A DNA stretch of 26,425 bases, taken from the NCBI GenBank assembly GCA_964608495.1, contig CAZSOQ010000049.1:1-26425 (forward strand). The letters are read 5' to 3'. The notes beneath the pieces were generated by a model. The model made no database searches. It saw nothing but the letters and a program-made list of their open reading frames with translations, and was not told where the DNA came from. This DNA comes from JAKORR01 sp964608495 (GTDB lineage Bacteria; Armatimonadota; Zipacnadia; Zipacnadales; FEN-943). Positions within the stretch are counted from its first letter, which is position 1, and each line of letters starts with the position of its first letter. Position numbers and translations under genes: made by a program. Shown here piece by piece: positions 1 to 7,143 of the stretch.

Positions 1-55
1 CCCAGCCCGCGGCAGGGGCTGCCCAGCCCGCGGCAGGGGCTGCCCAGCCCGCGGC
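1..55. repeat. 21-bp tandem repeat at the window edge
   Basis: Two full copies and a 13-base partial copy of a 21-bp G+C-rich unit (CCCAGCCCGCGG followed by CAGGGGCTG). They stop one base before the flgG stop codon. The unit contains complementary segments (CAGCCC and GGGCTG) and could fold. The scaffold probably ends here because the assembler could not resolve the array; the true copy number is unknown. Confidence 0.9.
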
Positions 56-844
56 CTAGCTCCTGGCGTTGTTCGCCATCTGGAGCATCTGGTCGGATAC
101 CTTGATGGCCTGGGCGTTGGCCTCGTAGGCCCTCTGGGCGGTGATCATGTTGACCATCTCCTCGACCACCACCACGTTCGAGAGCTCGAGGACGCCCTGG
201 CTCATGCTGCCCAGGCCGTCCAGGCCGGGCGTGCCGGTGGTAGGCTTGCCCGAGGCGGCCGTCTCGGCGAAAAGGCTGTGGCCCAGGGAAGCCAGCCCGG
301 CCGGGTTCGCGAACCGGGCGAGCTCGATCTTGCCGATGGTCTGAGGCTCGGCCTGGCCGGCGAGGGTCACGGCCACGGTGCCGTCGGCCCCGACGGATAT
401 GTTAGCGGCGTCGGCGGGCACGGCGATGGGCGGCTCGAGGGGGTAGCCGTCGGAGGTAACGAGATTGCCCTCGCTGTCGAGCTTGAGGGCGCCGGCCCTC
501 GTGTAGGCCTTGGTGCCGTCGGGCATGAGCACCTGGAAGAACCCGTCGCCCTCGACCACCAGGTCCAGGGGATTGTCGGTCTGCTGGAAGGTGCCCTGGC
601 TGAAGATTCGTGCCGTGGCGCCGGGGCGCACGCCGAGGCCCACCTGGATCCCTGTGGGGATCATCACGCCGTCTGCCGCGGGCGCGCCGGGCACCCGCAG
701 GGTCTGGTACAGCAGGTCCTGGAAGTCCACGCGGGTCTTCTTGAACCCAGCCGTGTTGACGTTGGCCAGGTTGTTGGCGATGGTGTCCACATTAAGCTGC
801 TGGGCCACCATTCCGCTCGCGGCGGACCACAGAGCGCGCATCAT
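56..844 (-). CDS. flgG: Flagellar basal-body distal rod protein FlgG
   Basis: FlgG forms the distal rod of the flagellar basal body, outside the inner membrane. The 262-residue length is normal for FlgG. The N-terminal rod motif ANNLANVNTAGFKK lies at about residues 23-36. The central segment has the family pattern DNPLDLVVEGDGFFQV, and the C-terminus ends with the conserved helix containing EEMVNMITAQRAYEANA. Two ATG codons are adjacent (844 and 841); a GAGGTGA sequence about 8 bases upstream supports either. It lies directly downstream of flgF on the same strand with an 82-bp spacer that holds a hairpin. Flagellin-type export through the flagellar type III system explains the lack of a signal peptide. 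Identification is secure. Confidence 0.97.
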   Translation of the reverse strand: MMRALWSAASGMVAQQLNVDTIANNLANVNTAGFKKTRVDFQDLLYQTLRVPGAPAADGVMIPTGIQVGLGVRPGATARIFSQGTFQQTDNPLDLVVEGDGFFQVLMPDGTKAYTRAGALKLDSEGNLVTSDGYPLEPPIAVPADAANISVGADGTVAVTLAGQAEPQTIGKIELARFANPAGLASLGHSLFAETAASGKPTTGTPGLDGLGSMSQGVLELSNVVVVEEMVNMITAQRAYEANAQAIKVSDQMLQMANNARS

Positions 845-903
845 CTTGCGATCACCTCGTCTGTCCCCGGGGGCCGGCAGGGCGGGCCTGCCGTGCTCCC
901 CTG

Positions 904-928
904 GAGTTGGCCGGGCCTCGGCCAGCTC
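904..928. repeat. Hairpin between flgF and flgG (GAGTTGGCC palindrome family)
   Basis: The arms GAGTTGGCC (904-912) and GGCCAGCTC (920-928) pair with a single G.T wobble around a 7-base loop. The hairpin overlaps the flgF stop codon. In the flgF-flgG transcript it could stabilise or process the mRNA, or attenuate flgG. It belongs to the same palindrome family as the elements at 1497-1539 and 1725-1762. Confidence 0.6.
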
Positions 929-1706
929 ACTGTATCGCGCTGAGAAGCCTGGCCAGGCTCTGGTCCTGGGCCCGCATGGCCGAGATGTTGGCCTCGTACA
1001 GGCGCAGGCCCTGGATCATCCGGCTCAACTCCGTGGCGGGCATCACGTTGCTGTGCTCGACGGCTCCCTGGACTACCCGCAGGCCGGCTGCGGGTTGCTC
1101 GGGGCCGGAGCAGGACAGATAGCCCTGCCCCTCCGGCACCAACTGGGCCCCGTCGGGGAAGGTGACCAGCCGCAGGCGGTCCACGGGTCGGCCGTCCACG
1201 GACACCTGCCCGTCTTCCCTCACCTGCACCTCCCCGGGCGGCAGGACGATCGGCCCGCGAGCGCCGAGCACGGCGTACCCCGAGGGTGTCACCAGGCGCC
1301 CGCCGGTGTCCAACTGGAACCTCCCCGCGCGCGTGTACCGGACGCCCCGCGGGGTCTGGCAGACGAAAAGACCGTCACCCACAAGGGCGAGGTCCAGGGG
1401 GTTCCCGGTGGTTTCGAGCGGGCCTGGGGAGGGATCCAGGGAAGCGGCCGAGACGGTGCAGCCCGGGCCCCACAGGTCCGGGGCTCCGGTCGCCGAGAGC
1501 TGGCCCGGAGCTGCCCGGAGGCCGGCTTTGGGCCAACTCCCGGCGGAGTCATCGGCGGCCCGCAGAAGTGCGGGGTAACCGGTGGCACAGGCGCGCAGGC
1601 CCCTGTAGCCCAGGGTGGTCGCGTTGGCAAGATTGCTCGCCAACAGCTCCTGGCGCGCCGAATGAGAAGCCAGCGCAGCGGCTGAAGCGTAGATGCCCCG
1701 GATCAT
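927..1706 (-). CDS. flgF: Flagellar rod protein, FlgF-like
   Basis: A proximal rod component of the FlgE/F/G family. It starts at the ATG at 1706 (MIRGIYASAAAL), which matches the family N-terminus; an upstream extension to 1781 is possible but adds nothing family-like. The rod motif is ASNLANATTLGYRGL (about residues 24-38), followed by the ETTGNPLDLALVGDGLF core and a C-terminal helix with LSRMIQGLRLYEANISA. The length of 259 residues is normal. Residues about 56-70 (around SWPKAGLRAAPGQL) are encoded by a copy of a palindromic element also found upstream of the gene, so this loop looks like an in-frame repeat insertion. FlgF rather than FlgE or a second FlgG is inferred from size and from its place before flgG. 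A candidate sigma28-type promoter lies at 1825-1850. Confidence 0.87.
   Translation of the reverse strand: MIRGIYASAAALASHSARQELLASNLANATTLGYRGLRACATGYPALLRAADDSAGSWPKAGLRAAPGQLSATGAPDLWGPGCTVSAASLDPSPGPLETTGNPLDLALVGDGLFVCQTPRGVRYTRAGRFQLDTGGRLVTPSGYAVLGARGPIVLPPGEVQVREDGQVSVDGRPVDRLRLVTFPDGAQLVPEGQGYLSCSGPEQPAAGLRVVQGAVEHSNVMPATELSRMIQGLRLYEANISAMRAQDQSLARLLSAIQ
1497..1539. repeat. Interspersed palindrome inside flgF
   Basis: The arms GAGCTGGCCC (1497-1506) and GGGCCAACTC (1530-1539) pair except for one wobble, around a 23-base G+C-rich loop. The order of arms and loop matches the copy at 1725-1762, including a shared TTTGGGCCAAC end. It is read in frame within flgF. Confidence 0.65.
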
Positions 1707-1724
1707 GTCGCAGTCCAATCGGGA

Positions 1725-1762
1725 GTTGGCCCGGAGTCGGCCGCGAGTCCGTTTGGGCCAAC
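1725..1762. repeat. Interspersed palindrome upstream of flgF
   Basis: The arms GTTGGCCC (1725-1732) and GGGCCAAC (1755-1762) are perfectly complementary with a 22-base loop similar to that of the copy inside flgF. A further GCCAACTC lies at 1777-1784. It lies in the flgF 5' untranslated region, if the promoter at 1825-1850 is real. Confidence 0.6.
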
Positions 1763-1801
1763 CCAAGCAACTCTCCGCCAACTCAGCTAGGCGCGATGCC
1801 T

Positions 1802-1831
1802 CCGATAAGCCCTGTCCGACCTGATTATCGG
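1802..1831. promoter_or_regulatory. Inverted repeat CCGATAA/TTATCGG in the divergent flgF-flbD region
   Basis: CCGATAA (1802-1808) and TTATCGG (1825-1831) form a perfect 7-bp dyad with a 16-base spacer in the 312-bp region (1707-2018) between the two divergent flagellar transcripts. CCGATAA is also the core of the sigma28 -10 element, so each arm could be a -10 box on its own strand, or the pair could be an operator. The rest of this intergenic region shows only the palindrome at 1725-1762. Confidence 0.4.
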
Positions 1832-1850
1832 TCGTGCAACAGTCGCCTTA
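1825..1850 (-). promoter_or_regulatory. Candidate FliA (sigma28)-type promoter for flgF-flgG
   Basis: On the minus strand, TAAGGCGA (1850-1843) is followed after 10 bases by ACCGATAA (1832-1825). The known sigma28 consensus is TAAAGTTT, 11 bases, GCCGATAA. The -10 match is 7 of 8; the -35 match is weak beyond TAA. It points toward flgF about 120 bases away. No sigma28 gene is in the window. Confidence 0.35.
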
Positions 1851-2018
1851 AGCGGCTGTAACGGTGACTTGGCCGCGGGCCGACGCCGCTATATCGCGCG
1901 CCGGAGGCCCGCAGGATCGGGCGCGACGAGGCACCGATCAGTCGTAGCTGATGGAGGAACTGATGGGCGGGCCCTTCGCCGCGTACCGGCACCGGAATTG
2001 CATCCGCCTTCCACAGCC

Positions 2019-2246
2019 ATGATCGAACTGACTCGCCTGAATGGCACGCATATAACGATCAACGCGCTGTTGATCGAGCAGCTCGAGAGCACTCCCGACA
2101 CGGTGGTCACGCTGACCACGGGGCGCAAGGTCGTAGTGCGCGAGGCGGTAGAGGAAGTGACGCGCAAGGCCATCGAGTACCTGTCCTGCCTGCGAGAGGC
2201 GGGCGCACCCGTGAACGCGGCCCAGCTCGGGCGTGTGATCGGCTGA
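2019..2246 (+). CDS. flbD: FlbD family flagellar protein
   Basis: A 75-residue protein matching the FlbD family of small flagellar-operon proteins, whose biochemical role is poorly defined. The N-terminus MIELTRLNGTHITINALLIE and the TPDTVVTLTTGRKVVVRE segment are the family hallmarks. The start is the ATG at 2019; the frame is open further upstream but lacks family similarity. No strong ribosome-binding site is visible. It is the first gene of the rightward flagellar operon, and flbD followed by motA, motB and fliL is a widely conserved order in flagellated bacteria. Confidence 0.88.
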   Translation: MIELTRLNGTHITINALLIEQLESTPDTVVTLTTGRKVVVREAVEEVTRKAIEYLSCLREAGAPVNAAQLGRVIG

Positions 2247-2310
2247 TCACTGCGCCGCTGCGGCGACGGGCTGCCGGCGGCGCGGAACCTTCACTGCGAG
2301 GCCTGATCTG

Positions 2311-3117
2311 GTGGATCTCGCGACTGTTCTCGGCATCGTCGTCGCCTTTGGCGCGCTACTGGGGTCGGTAGTCGTCGAGGGCGGGCATCTGCGCTCCCTG
2401 GTCAACCTGCCCGCCGCCCTGATCGTGTTCGGCGGCACCCTGGGCGCGGCCATGATCTCCTCACCCCTCCACGTGGTCCTCCGCTCCCCCATCGTTCTCA
2501 AGCACGCCGTCCTGGGCAGGCTCATGGAGCCCCGCGAGGCGATACGGACCCTGGTGGACCTGGCGACCACGGCCCGCCGCGAGGGCGTCCTGGCCATCGA
2601 GGCGGGGCTCGAAAAGCTCAGGGACCCCTTTCTGCGCAAGGGCATCGAGCTGGTGGTGAGCGGCACCGACCCCGAGGTGGTGCGCGAGATCATGGAGACC
2701 GAGCTTGCCACCCAGGCCGACAGGCACAAGACGGGGGCCAAGCTCTTCCTCACCATGGGTGGCCTGGCTCCCACCCTGGGCGTCACGGGCACCGTCATGG
2801 GTCTGGTGCACATGATGGGGAAGCTGGACGACCCGGCGCAGATGGGACCCTCCATCGCCGCGGCCTTCCTCGCAACCCTCTACGGCGTCGCTTCGGCTAA
2901 CGTCCTCTTCATCCCGCTCGGCACCAAGCTGGCCACCCGCAGCCAGCAGGAGCTGTTCGTGCGCGAGATGCTGCTGGAGGGGATTCTCGGCCTGCAGGCG
3001 GGCTTATCGCCCATGATCATCGAGGAGAAACTGAAGGCCTTCCTGGAGCCTCGGCTGCGGGCCCGCGCGCGGGGCAGGCCCGGCGAGGCCTCAGCCCGAG
3101 AGGCCAAGGCGGCCTGA
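2311..3117 (+). CDS. motA: Flagellar stator ion-channel protein MotA
   Basis: MotA/TolQ/ExbB family stator subunit of the inner membrane, which with MotB converts ion flow into flagellar rotation. It has 268 residues, normal for MotA. An N-terminal helix (about residues 3-23) and a second helix (about 32-50, LPAALIVFGGTLGAAMISSP) precede a cytoplasmic domain with RREGVLAIE. The last two helices begin at GGLAPTLGVTGTVMGLVHMM, containing the conserved Pro and Gly residues of the channel. The start codon is GTG at 2311, chosen because it gives the standard MotA N-terminus (MDLATVLGIVV). Ion specificity (H+ or Na+) cannot be told from sequence alone. The downstream partner motB starts 67 bp later. 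Confidence 0.95.
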   Translation: MDLATVLGIVVAFGALLGSVVVEGGHLRSLVNLPAALIVFGGTLGAAMISSPLHVVLRSPIVLKHAVLGRLMEPREAIRTLVDLATTARREGVLAIEAGLEKLRDPFLRKGIELVVSGTDPEVVREIMETELATQADRHKTGAKLFLTMGGLAPTLGVTGTVMGLVHMMGKLDDPAQMGPSIAAAFLATLYGVASANVLFIPLGTKLATRSQQELFVREMLLEGILGLQAGLSPMIIEEKLKAFLEPRLRARARGRPGEASAREAKAA

Positions 3118-3184
3118 GCACCGTGAGGCTGCCCCGGCACCACACCGCCGCCGAGCCTCGTATCCTGGGCCGCCGCACTGAATC

Positions 3185-4114
3185 ATGACCAGACGTCGTA
3201 AGCGCTCCGAGGCCGAGCAGGAAAGCCTGGAGCGGTGGCTGATCACCTACGCGGACATGATCACACTGCTCATGGCCTTCTTCATCATGATGTACGCCAT
3301 GTCCATCGTGAATAAGGGCAAGTTCGACGCGCTCGCCGTGTCGGTGAGGACGGGCTTCGGCGGCTCCGCGCCCGGGGCGCTGCCCGCGGCGCTCCAGAGC
3401 CAGGAGCACACCCTCCTCCAGCCCGGCAGCCTGAAGCCCAACGAGTTCCAGTTGCTGACCGCCGTGGAGGACGCGCTGCGCAGCAGCATCCGGAAGAACA
3501 GGCCGCAGAGCTCCTCGCAGCAGGTGAAGACGCTGATGTCGCAGGTGAAGGTGGTGGCTCGCGGCAGGGACCTGATTCTGCGCGTGGCCTCCGGGCCGAT
3601 CACCTTCGCCAGGGGCAGCGCTGAGCTGACGCCCGCGGCGCGATACGTGATGGCCGCCGTGAGCGACCTCCTCGCCGGCATGCCCGATGCCGCGCGAATC
3701 GAGGGGCATACGTGCAATCTGCCCATCAGGACGGCGCGCTTCCCTTCGAACTGGGAGCTGTCCGGCGAGCGCGCCATGAACGTTCTGACCTACCTGATCG
3801 CGAAGGGCATCACGCCCGGGCGGCTGTCGGCCGTTGCCTACGCGGACACGGTGCCGCTGGGGCCCAACGTTGACGAGGCGAGCCGCCGCCGCAACCGACG
3901 CGTGGACATCGTCGTCGTGGGCGCCCTGGACTCGGGCGGAGCTGGTCTGCGGGCGGCCCAGGCCCCGCACGGGATTCCACAAGCGGCACGGGCCGGGGAG
4001 CCCCACGATGCCCGGCCCGAGCCGCCGTGCCTGGCAGTGGGCCTCCGGCCAACTCCGCCCAACCTGCGCCAGGAGATCGTGCCTTCGTTGGGCCCCGAGC
4101 CCGGCTCTCCGTGA
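3185..4114 (+). CDS. motB: Flagellar stator protein MotB, with altered peptidoglycan-binding motif
   Basis: MotB anchors the stator to peptidoglycan and carries the ion-binding aspartate. The N-terminal helix contains YADMITLLMAFFIMMYAMS (residues 22-40), in which Asp24 aligns with the essential channel Asp. The OmpA-like domain spans about residues 130-245, with FARGSAELTP, the SNWELSGERA motif and the DEASRRRNRRVDIVV end. The usual GHTD motif reads GHTCN here (residues 174-178), so the Asp that contacts diaminopimelate in OmpA-like domains is Cys177. After the domain there is an unusual Pro/Arg-rich tail of about 60 residues ending at 309; part of its DNA (about 4040-4070) resembles the GTTGGCC palindrome family. 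The 67-bp gap to motA has no clear ribosome-binding site. Confidence 0.93.
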   Translation: MTRRRKRSEAEQESLERWLITYADMITLLMAFFIMMYAMSIVNKGKFDALAVSVRTGFGGSAPGALPAALQSQEHTLLQPGSLKPNEFQLLTAVEDALRSSIRKNRPQSSSQQVKTLMSQVKVVARGRDLILRVASGPITFARGSAELTPAARYVMAAVSDLLAGMPDAARIEGHTCNLPIRTARFPSNWELSGERAMNVLTYLIAKGITPGRLSAVAYADTVPLGPNVDEASRRRNRRVDIVVVGALDSGGAGLRAAQAPHGIPQAARAGEPHDARPEPPCLAVGLRPTPPNLRQEIVPSLGPEPGSP

Positions 4115-4191
4115 GCTGCGGGCGGGCCGCGACCGAGCACGGATCCGCGCGAGTGGCGATGGCCCGTGGCCACCCAAGGAGGGGCATCCGC

Positions 4192-4755
4192 ATGAGCAGC
4201 AGGGAACGCAGCGGCGCAGGGAAGATCAAGATCGTCCTGATCGTCCTGTGCGGCCTGCTCGTAGCCGGGGGCGCCGGGGGACTGGTCGCCCATCGTGCGG
4301 CGTCCGACTCGGCCCGGGCCGCTGGGACCCAGCCGGGCGACGAGGCCGCGGACAAGAACGCCAAGCCCGGCGAGGCCCCGACTGCGGCGAAGGAAGGGGA
4401 CCAGGGCCCGGATGCCGGGCCGCGGCAGATCGTTGACCTGGGCGAGTTCCTCCTGAACGTGGACTCGGCCGAGGGCCTCAGGTACGTCAAGTGCGACATT
4501 GCGGTTCAGGTCGCGGGGCTGCCCCAGGAGAAGAAGGGGCGCAAGGCCGAGGAGAAGGGCCCCTCCCTCACGTCCGAGCAGGAGGCCTGGGCCAAGGACG
4601 CTATCATCCGTGTCTTCGCCAGGGCCGCCTTCGATCCGCTGCGGACCGAGGCAGGGCGCGAGAAGCTGCGCAAGGACCTGGCGAAGGCGCTGCAGGACGC
4701 CCTGCAGGACGTCGTGGTCACCGAGGTCCTCTTCACGACCTTCGTCATGCAGTGA
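4192..4755 (+). CDS. fliL: Flagellar basal-body-associated protein FliL
   Basis: FliL is a single-span inner-membrane protein that associates with the stator and basal body. The ATG at 4192 follows a strong AAGGAGGGG site (4176-4184), so this start is preferred over the longer open frame. Residues about 12-34 form the membrane helix. A charged Ala/Pro-rich linker (about 36-78) follows, then the FliL domain beginning at VDLGEFLLNV, with the C-terminal VVVTEVLFTTFVMQ end typical of the family. An insertion rich in Lys and Glu (EKKGRKAEEKG) lies in the domain. It has 187 residues, within the family range. It lies between motB and fliN; in many genomes the next gene would be fliM. Confidence 0.9.
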   Translation: MSSRERSGAGKIKIVLIVLCGLLVAGGAGGLVAHRAASDSARAAGTQPGDEAADKNAKPGEAPTAAKEGDQGPDAGPRQIVDLGEFLLNVDSAEGLRYVKCDIAVQVAGLPQEKKGRKAEEKGPSLTSEQEAWAKDAIIRVFARAAFDPLRTEAGREKLRKDLAKALQDALQDVVVTEVLFTTFVMQ

Positions 4756-4813
4756 CGCCGCCGTTCGCCCTCGACGTCGGCCTCGGGCACTCGGTCAGGC
4801 TGCTTAGCACGTA

Positions 4814-4851
4814 AGGCTGCGGGGCAGCCTGGAGGCCGCCTCGCAGCCTCC
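4814..4851. repeat. Twin hairpins between fliL and fliN
   Basis: AGGCTGC (4814-4820) and GCAGCCT (4824-4830) pair perfectly around GGG. Immediately after, GGAGGC (4831-4836) and GCCTCC (4846-4851) form a second stem. This lies in the 116-bp fliL-fliN spacer just upstream of the fliN ribosome-binding site (about 4855-4862). The first is a variant of the AGGTTGC-N3-GCAACCT family found elsewhere in the window. It could be an mRNA-processing or attenuation site. Confidence 0.6.
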
Positions 4852-4871
4852 GGCAAGGGAGGAACCTGGTC

Positions 4872-5620
4872 GTGGCGGAAGACAAGAATAAGCCAGCGGA
4901 CGCGGAATCCCCGGCGGCGGACCGGGCGTCCCCGCCATCGGACTGGGCGTCCACGCCATCGGACGGGACGTCNNNNNNNNNNNNNNNNNNNNNNNNNNNN
5001 NNNNNNNNNNNNNNNNNNNNNNNNNNNNNNNNNNNNNNNNNNNNNNNNNNNNNNNNNNNNNNNNNNNNNNNNCGGACCGGGCGTCCCCGCCATCGGACTG
5101 GGCGTCCACGCCATCGGACGGGACGTCCCTCACCGCAGACGGTGACCTCGATCAGACCGATGATTCCGCCGCAGAGTCGCGCGGATTCCCAGGCGAGACC
5201 CCGGAATCGCAGGACCCCTCCGCGCTCGATGACCCGCCGGGCACAGACGGACCCACGGCCGCGGCGGATCCGCCCTGCCTGAGTCGGCCACAGGCCGACT
5301 CCGGTGATCTGCTAGAGGTTGCCCAGCAACCTCGCGTGCCCGGGCTGACGGCGATGCTCGACGTGCCCCTCGAGGTGTCCGTCGAGGTCGGGCGCGTGTC
5401 GCTGCCGCTGGGTGACGTCCTGGGCCTGCAGCCCGGCTCGGTGGTGGAGCTCGAGAGAGTGCCCGGCGAGCCGCTGGACCTGCTGGTCAACGGGCGGCCT
5501 GTGGCGAAGGGGGAGATCGTGGTCATCAACGATACCTTCGGGTTCCGCGTGACCGATGTCTTCGGTCAGTCTTGCCCAGCCCCCGGCACGGAGGAGGAGA
5601 CCGAGGATGCGACCTGCTAG
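4872..5620 (+). CDS. fliN: Flagellar motor switch protein FliN with long disordered N-terminal region (assembly gap inside)
   Basis: FliN is a C-ring switch component. The C-terminal FliN/SpoA domain is intact from about 5354 to 5620: MLDVPLEVSVEVGR, LPLGDVLGLQPGSVVELER and VAKGEIVVINDTFGFRV are all standard. The start is GTG 4872 behind AGGGAGGA (4855-4862). As assembled, the start and the FliN domain lie in different frames, separated by 100 Ns. The 55 bp before and after the Ns are identical; removing the Ns and one copy gives one continuous frame of 197 residues. The N-terminal region is acidic and Ser/Pro/Asp-rich, with heptads DRASPPS and DWASTPS. It is not the CheC-like domain of FliY. 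The gene overlaps fliO by 14 bp. fliM is missing nearby. Confidence 0.85.
4918..5127. repeat. Identical 55-bp repeats flanking the N run; internal 21-bp units
   Basis: Bases 4918-4972 and 5073-5127 are identical over 55 bp. Each holds two 21-bp units (CGGACCGGGCGTCCCCGCCAT and the same with CGGACTGG and CCACG) and a partial third, which encode the heptads D-x-A-S-x-P-S. Either this is a longer tandem array that could not be assembled, or the two contig ends overlap and were joined with Ns instead of merged. Confidence 0.85.
4973..5072. other. Assembly gap, exactly 100 N
   Basis: A run of exactly 100 N, the conventional placeholder for a gap of unknown length. It lies inside the fliN N-terminal repeat region. 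Confidence 0.98.
5281..5333. repeat. Two palindromes inside the fliN linker
   Basis: GAGTCGGCC (5281-5289) and GGCCGACTC (5293-5301) pair perfectly around ACA. GAGGTTGC (5315-5322) and GCAACCTC (5326-5333) pair perfectly around CCA. Both are translated in frame in fliN; the second encodes VAQQPR, the same peptide encoded by its relative at 15731-15747. Confidence 0.7.
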
Positions 5621-6197
5621 GAGCCTGTCATTGCCGGCGGCGGTCATCCTGCGACGAGCCGGCCGGCGCGCCGTCGTCCTGGTATCGCTCGCGGCCTTGC
5701 CCGCAGGCGCGCTCGCCGACACCGGGGACACGCTCTCCGGGTACGTGCTGTGCGCTCTGCTCACGATCCTCGTGGGCCTGGGGCTGCTGTACGGCGCGGT
5801 GCTGATCCATCGCTGGATGACCTCGTCCCAGGCCCCTCTGTCGTCTTCGTCACCTCTGCTGATCCCCGCGGCCGCAGGGCAGAGCCCCTTCGATTTCCGG
5901 CTCCTGGATGTGGTCGAGCTGGCTGCCGACATCACGGTGTACTTCGTCAAGCTGGGGCGGCGCGTTCTTCTGCTGGCGTCGCGCGACGGCTCGCTCGTGA
6001 GCCTGGGCGACTTCCCGCTCGCCTGGGCCTTCGGGGACGAGCCCGAGCAGGACGCGCCTACCTTTGGGCCCCGGTCGCGCTCCGCTGTGACTCCCGCGCC
6101 AGGGGGGCTGCTGTTGGCGGCCCGTGGAAGGGACGAGCGCCAATGGGAAGAGCAGCGGCGTGCCCTCATCCAGTCCCTCCAGCAAGAGGAAGCATGA
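5607..6197 (+). CDS. fliO: Flagellar export apparatus protein FliO-like
   Basis: FliO assists assembly of the FliPQR export gate in the inner membrane. The ATG at 5607 lies inside the end of fliN (14-bp overlap) behind GAGGAGGAG (5591-5599), which suggests translational coupling. The 196-residue product has an Arg-rich N-terminus and a hydrophobic segment ending in ALPAGALAD (probable signal peptide, about 1-37). A membrane helix follows (about 45-68), then a cytoplasmic domain with ITVYFVKLGRRVLLLASRDG, the best match to the FliO/MopB family. FliO is poorly conserved, so the call rests partly on position between fliN and fliP. Confidence 0.78.
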   Translation: MRPARSLSLPAAVILRRAGRRAVVLVSLAALPAGALADTGDTLSGYVLCALLTILVGLGLLYGAVLIHRWMTSSQAPLSSSSPLLIPAAAGQSPFDFRLLDVVELAADITVYFVKLGRRVLLLASRDGSLVSLGDFPLAWAFGDEPEQDAPTFGPRSRSAVTPAPGGLLLAARGRDERQWEEQRRALIQSLQQEEA

Positions 6198-6231
6198 CCC
6201 AAAGCACGGGATTCCCGGTGGGGTCGAGGCC

Positions 6232-7074
6232 ATGATCCCGACCGCCGAGCCGGGGGACCCCCGGCCTCTCCCCCATGCCCGTCGCTCCTGTGGTCGCCGC
6301 CGGCGCACCGAATCCGGCAGCCCGCGGACCGTCCTTCCCGCACCCCGGTGGTGCTCGCCCAGAGCCGCAGGGCTAGTCGTGGCGCTGTCCCTGGCCTCGG
6401 CCGCGGCCGCCCAGAAGCCGTGGTGGGAGCAGCCCCTGGCGCCCGATCAGCTCTCTCTCGCCCTGCGAATCTTGCTTGCCCTCTCCGTGCTGTCGCTGGC
6501 CCCGGCGCTGCTCATTATGCTGACGAGCTTCACGCGCATCATAGTCGTCCTCTCCCTCGTGCGCAGCGCCCTCTCGACCCAGCAGACGCCCCCGAACTTC
6601 GTCCTCGTCACCCTCGCCCTATTCCTGACCTTCTTCATCATGTACCCCACGCTGCTGCGGGTGAACGACGCGGCTCTTCAGCCCTACCTCGTGCAGAAGA
6701 TCTCCTACGACCAGGCGGTCGCGGCGGCCATGGTCCCCGTGCGTGAGTTCCTGCTGCGCCAGACGCGGGAGCGCGACCTTGCCCTCTTCCTACGCCTCGC
6801 GGGGATCGAGTCACCCAAGAGCCCTGACGCCGTGCCCACTCAGGTCCTGCTGCCGAGCTTCATGATCAGCGAGCTCAAGACCGCCTTCGAGATGGCCTTC
6901 GTGCTGTACATTCCCTTCGTGGTGGTGGACCTGCTGGTGTCCACGGTGCTCATGTCCATGGGGATGCTGATGCTGCCGCCGGTGATGATCTCCCTGCCTG
7001 TCAAGCTGTTGCTCTTCGTGCTCGTGGACGGCTGGCACCTGCTGGCGCAGACCCTCGTGACGAGCTTCCAGTGA
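6232..7074 (+). CDS. fliP: Flagellar type III export gate protein FliP
   Basis: FliP is a core subunit of the flagellar protein export gate. The 280-residue product has the family signatures MLTSFTRIIVVLSLVRSAL and TQQTPPNFVLVTLALFLTFF, then the C-terminal helices with LPSFMISELKTAF and MGMLMLPPVMISLPVKLLLF. The ATG at 6232 is the best start in frame, but it leaves an unusually long Arg/Pro-rich leader (about 45 residues) before the hydrophobic signal segment AAGLVVALSLASAAAAQ; a later start near GTG 6379 is possible. The usual followers fliQ, fliR and flhB do not occur; the replicon-like module begins on the opposite strand 261 bp downstream. Confidence 0.95.
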   Translation: MIPTAEPGDPRPLPHARRSCGRRRRTESGSPRTVLPAPRWCSPRAAGLVVALSLASAAAAQKPWWEQPLAPDQLSLALRILLALSVLSLAPALLIMLTSFTRIIVVLSLVRSALSTQQTPPNFVLVTLALFLTFFIMYPTLLRVNDAALQPYLVQKISYDQAVAAAMVPVREFLLRQTRERDLALFLRLAGIESPKSPDAVPTQVLLPSFMISELKTAFEMAFVLYIPFVVVDLLVSTVLMSMGMLMLPPVMISLPVKLLLFVLVDGWHLLAQTLVTSFQ

Positions 7075-7143
7075 CGCGGTGCCATCCCCGCCGGGTGTGG
7101 CCCTGCGACGATTCCGCTGTAATGAGGGGACCGCACCGGGAAG

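Noticed and set aside
278..943. Rightward open frame opposite flgG
   Set aside because: Shadow of flgG, whose rod-protein motifs are unmistakable on the other strand.
2247..2855. Leftward open frame opposite motA
   Set aside because: Arg/Ser/Pro-rich shadow frame; motA is clear on the plus strand.
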